A DNA stretch of 15,597 nt. Source: Holophagaceae bacterium. GTDB taxonomy: Bacteria > Acidobacteriota > Holophagae > Holophagales > Holophagaceae. Positions within the stretch are counted from its first letter, which is position 1. Each line of letters starts with the position of its first letter. The stretch spans positions 8,823 to 24,419 of the forward strand of contig PMJK01000096.1 in assembly GCA_003158505.1 (NCBI GenBank), in the 5' to 3' direction. A model generated the notes under the pieces. That model had not been told where the DNA came from and made no database searches. It saw nothing but the letters and a program-made list of their open reading frames with translations. The translations under genes and the position numbers were made by a program. This document shows, piece after piece, positions 14,548 through 15,597 of the stretch.

Positions 14548-15597
14548 ATGCCTCAGCGTGCCGTACTTCTAGGCCTCGACCTCGGTGCAAGCAAAGTAGT
14601 GGCGGTGGTCGCTGTCCAGGAGGAAGACGGAACGCTCAACGTGACCGGAACCGGCCAGGCCTCACCCCAGGGCGGCATGACCCAGGGCCAGATCACGGAC
14701 ATGGACCTCAGCACCCGCGCCATCGTGAAGGCGGTGGAGGAGGCCATGAACACCGCGGGCCAGGCCAAGGTGGATGGCATCCGGGTGGCCGTGGACGGCA
14801 TCCAGTTCAAGGGTGAGAACCTCCGGGATTCCATCACCATTTCCAGTAGCGACAAGATCATCACCGCCGCCGACCGGGATCGTGTGCTGGAACAGGCCAC
14901 CAACAGCTGCAAGCTCGCTAAGGAAGAGCTGGTCCTCCATCGCATTCCGCAGATCTTCCACATCAAGGGCCAGCGTGACATCCGCAATCCCGTGGGCATG
15001 TTCGGCGAGACGCTGGAGGCGGAAGTGCGCATCATCGTGGCGCCCAGCCCGGTGATCATGAACATCCAGCTCGCCTTGAAGAATGCCGGATTGCATGGAT
15101 CCGAGTTGATGTACTCGCCGCTGGCCAGCGCCGAGGCCATCCTGAGCCGCGAGGACCGTGAGAACGGTGCGGTGGTGGTGGATATCGGCGAGCAGCTAAC
15201 CCACCTGGGCATCTTCCTGCACGGCACGCTCTTCCATTCCGCGGTCATTCCCATCGGCGGCGCGCACTTCACCCGCGACTTGGAAATCACCAAGCACCTC
15301 GGGGGCATCGCGGCTTCCGAGCGCGTCAAGATCCGCTTCGGTACCGTGCTTCCCAGCCATGTGCCCGCGGAGGAATCCATCGAACTCGAGGAAGAGGGGC
15401 GCCTGGTGTCCCGCCGCGAGATCGCCGAGGTGCTCCAGGCCAGGGCCGCGGAGCTGTTGAACCTGGTGCTGGCCGAGATGGGCCGCACGGGGGTCATGCA
15501 CGAGATCCATGGCGGGGTGCATCTGGTGGGTGGCGGGGCGCTGCTCACCCACCTGCCCATCCTCGCCCAGACCCTCCTTGGCCGGCCCCGGGTGGTG
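14548..15597 (+). CDS. ftsA: Cell division protein FtsA (cut by window edge)
   Basis: Actin-like ATPase that anchors FtsZ to the membrane; the first 350 codons are present and the C-terminal membrane helix lies beyond the edge. AAGGAT is 6 bases before the ATG. Phosphate-1 reads LGLDLGASKVVAVVA (8-22), with Ala where Thr is usual. Subdomain 1C is present with HRIPQIFHIKG (131-141). Phosphate-2 reads DIGEQLTH (212-219), departing from the usual DIGGGTTD: the extra glycines and the last Asp are missing, while T218 is kept. The adenosine motif HLVGGGALLTHLP (325-337) is normal. The order murB-ftsQ-ftsA matches the dcw cluster, so ftsZ is expected next. Confidence 0.95.
   Translation, partial: MPQRAVLLGLDLGASKVVAVVAVQEEDGTLNVTGTGQASPQGGMTQGQITDMDLSTRAIVKAVEEAMNTAGQAKVDGIRVAVDGIQFKGENLRDSITISSSDKIITAADRDRVLEQATNSCKLAKEELVLHRIPQIFHIKGQRDIRNPVGMFGETLEAEVRIIVAPSPVIMNIQLALKNAGLHGSELMYSPLASAEAILSREDRENGAVVVDIGEQLTHLGIFLHGTLFHSAVIPIGGAHFTRDLEITKHLGGIAASERVKIRFGTVLPSHVPAEESIELEEEGRLVSRREIAEVLQARAAELLNLVLAEMGRTGVMHEIHGGVHLVGGGALLTHLPILAQTLLGRPRVV

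Overview
The window reads as one piece of a high-GC, two-membraned (diderm) bacterial chromosome. Support for two membranes comes from an RND efflux permease, a LolCD-type lipoprotein-release transporter and an outer-membrane-style set of neighbours. The mix of genes and their sequence style (murB-ftsQ-ftsA, a PilZ fusion protein, isoquinoline-oxidoreductase-like molybdoenzyme) makes me think of Acidobacteriota, class Holophagae (Geothrix-like). This is an inference from gene flavour only: no rRNA gene is present to test it. Coding density is very high, no stretch without a gene exceeds about 180 bases, and I see no tRNA, rRNA, CRISPR array or insertion sequence.

Left part (1-2605, all minus strand): hflX (ribosome-associated GTPase), a MarR-family repressor and the N-terminal 285 codons of an RND efflux permease that runs off the left edge. 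The MarR gene and the pump are 12 bases apart and look like a self-regulated efflux operon; a palindromic site sits on the MarR start. Next (2688-5911, plus strand) come a PilZ protein carrying a C-terminal receiver-like domain, then a LolC/E permease and LolD ATPase that overlap by ATGA. This tight row puts a c-di-GMP-type sensor module beside the lipoprotein-trafficking pump.

Middle part (5976-12738) is a patchwork of small metabolic and housekeeping units in alternating directions: an alpha/beta-hydrolase esterase (minus), a two-subunit molybdenum hydroxylase (2Fe-2S subunit plus Moco subunit, plus strand) with inverted repeats in its leader and between its two genes, ruvX (minus), a GMC/cholesterol-oxidase-like flavoenzyme with a four-cysteine cluster (plus), an O6-alkylguanine-DNA alkyltransferase (plus), and an SDR-like NAD(P)-binding protein (minus) whose 3' end overlaps the alkyltransferase by 14 bases.

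Right part (12769-15597, plus strand) is the start of a division and cell wall segment: murB, ftsQ and the first 350 codons of ftsA. murC and ddl are not next to murB here; the SDR-like gene diverges from murB with only 30 bases between starts. The ftsA gene has its own likely control region and an atypical phosphate-2 motif.

I did not find a clearly new defence or mobile system. The best leads are the structured leader and intercistronic hairpins of the molybdenum hydroxylase, the PilZ-pseudoreceiver/Lol arrangement, and the MarR operator.
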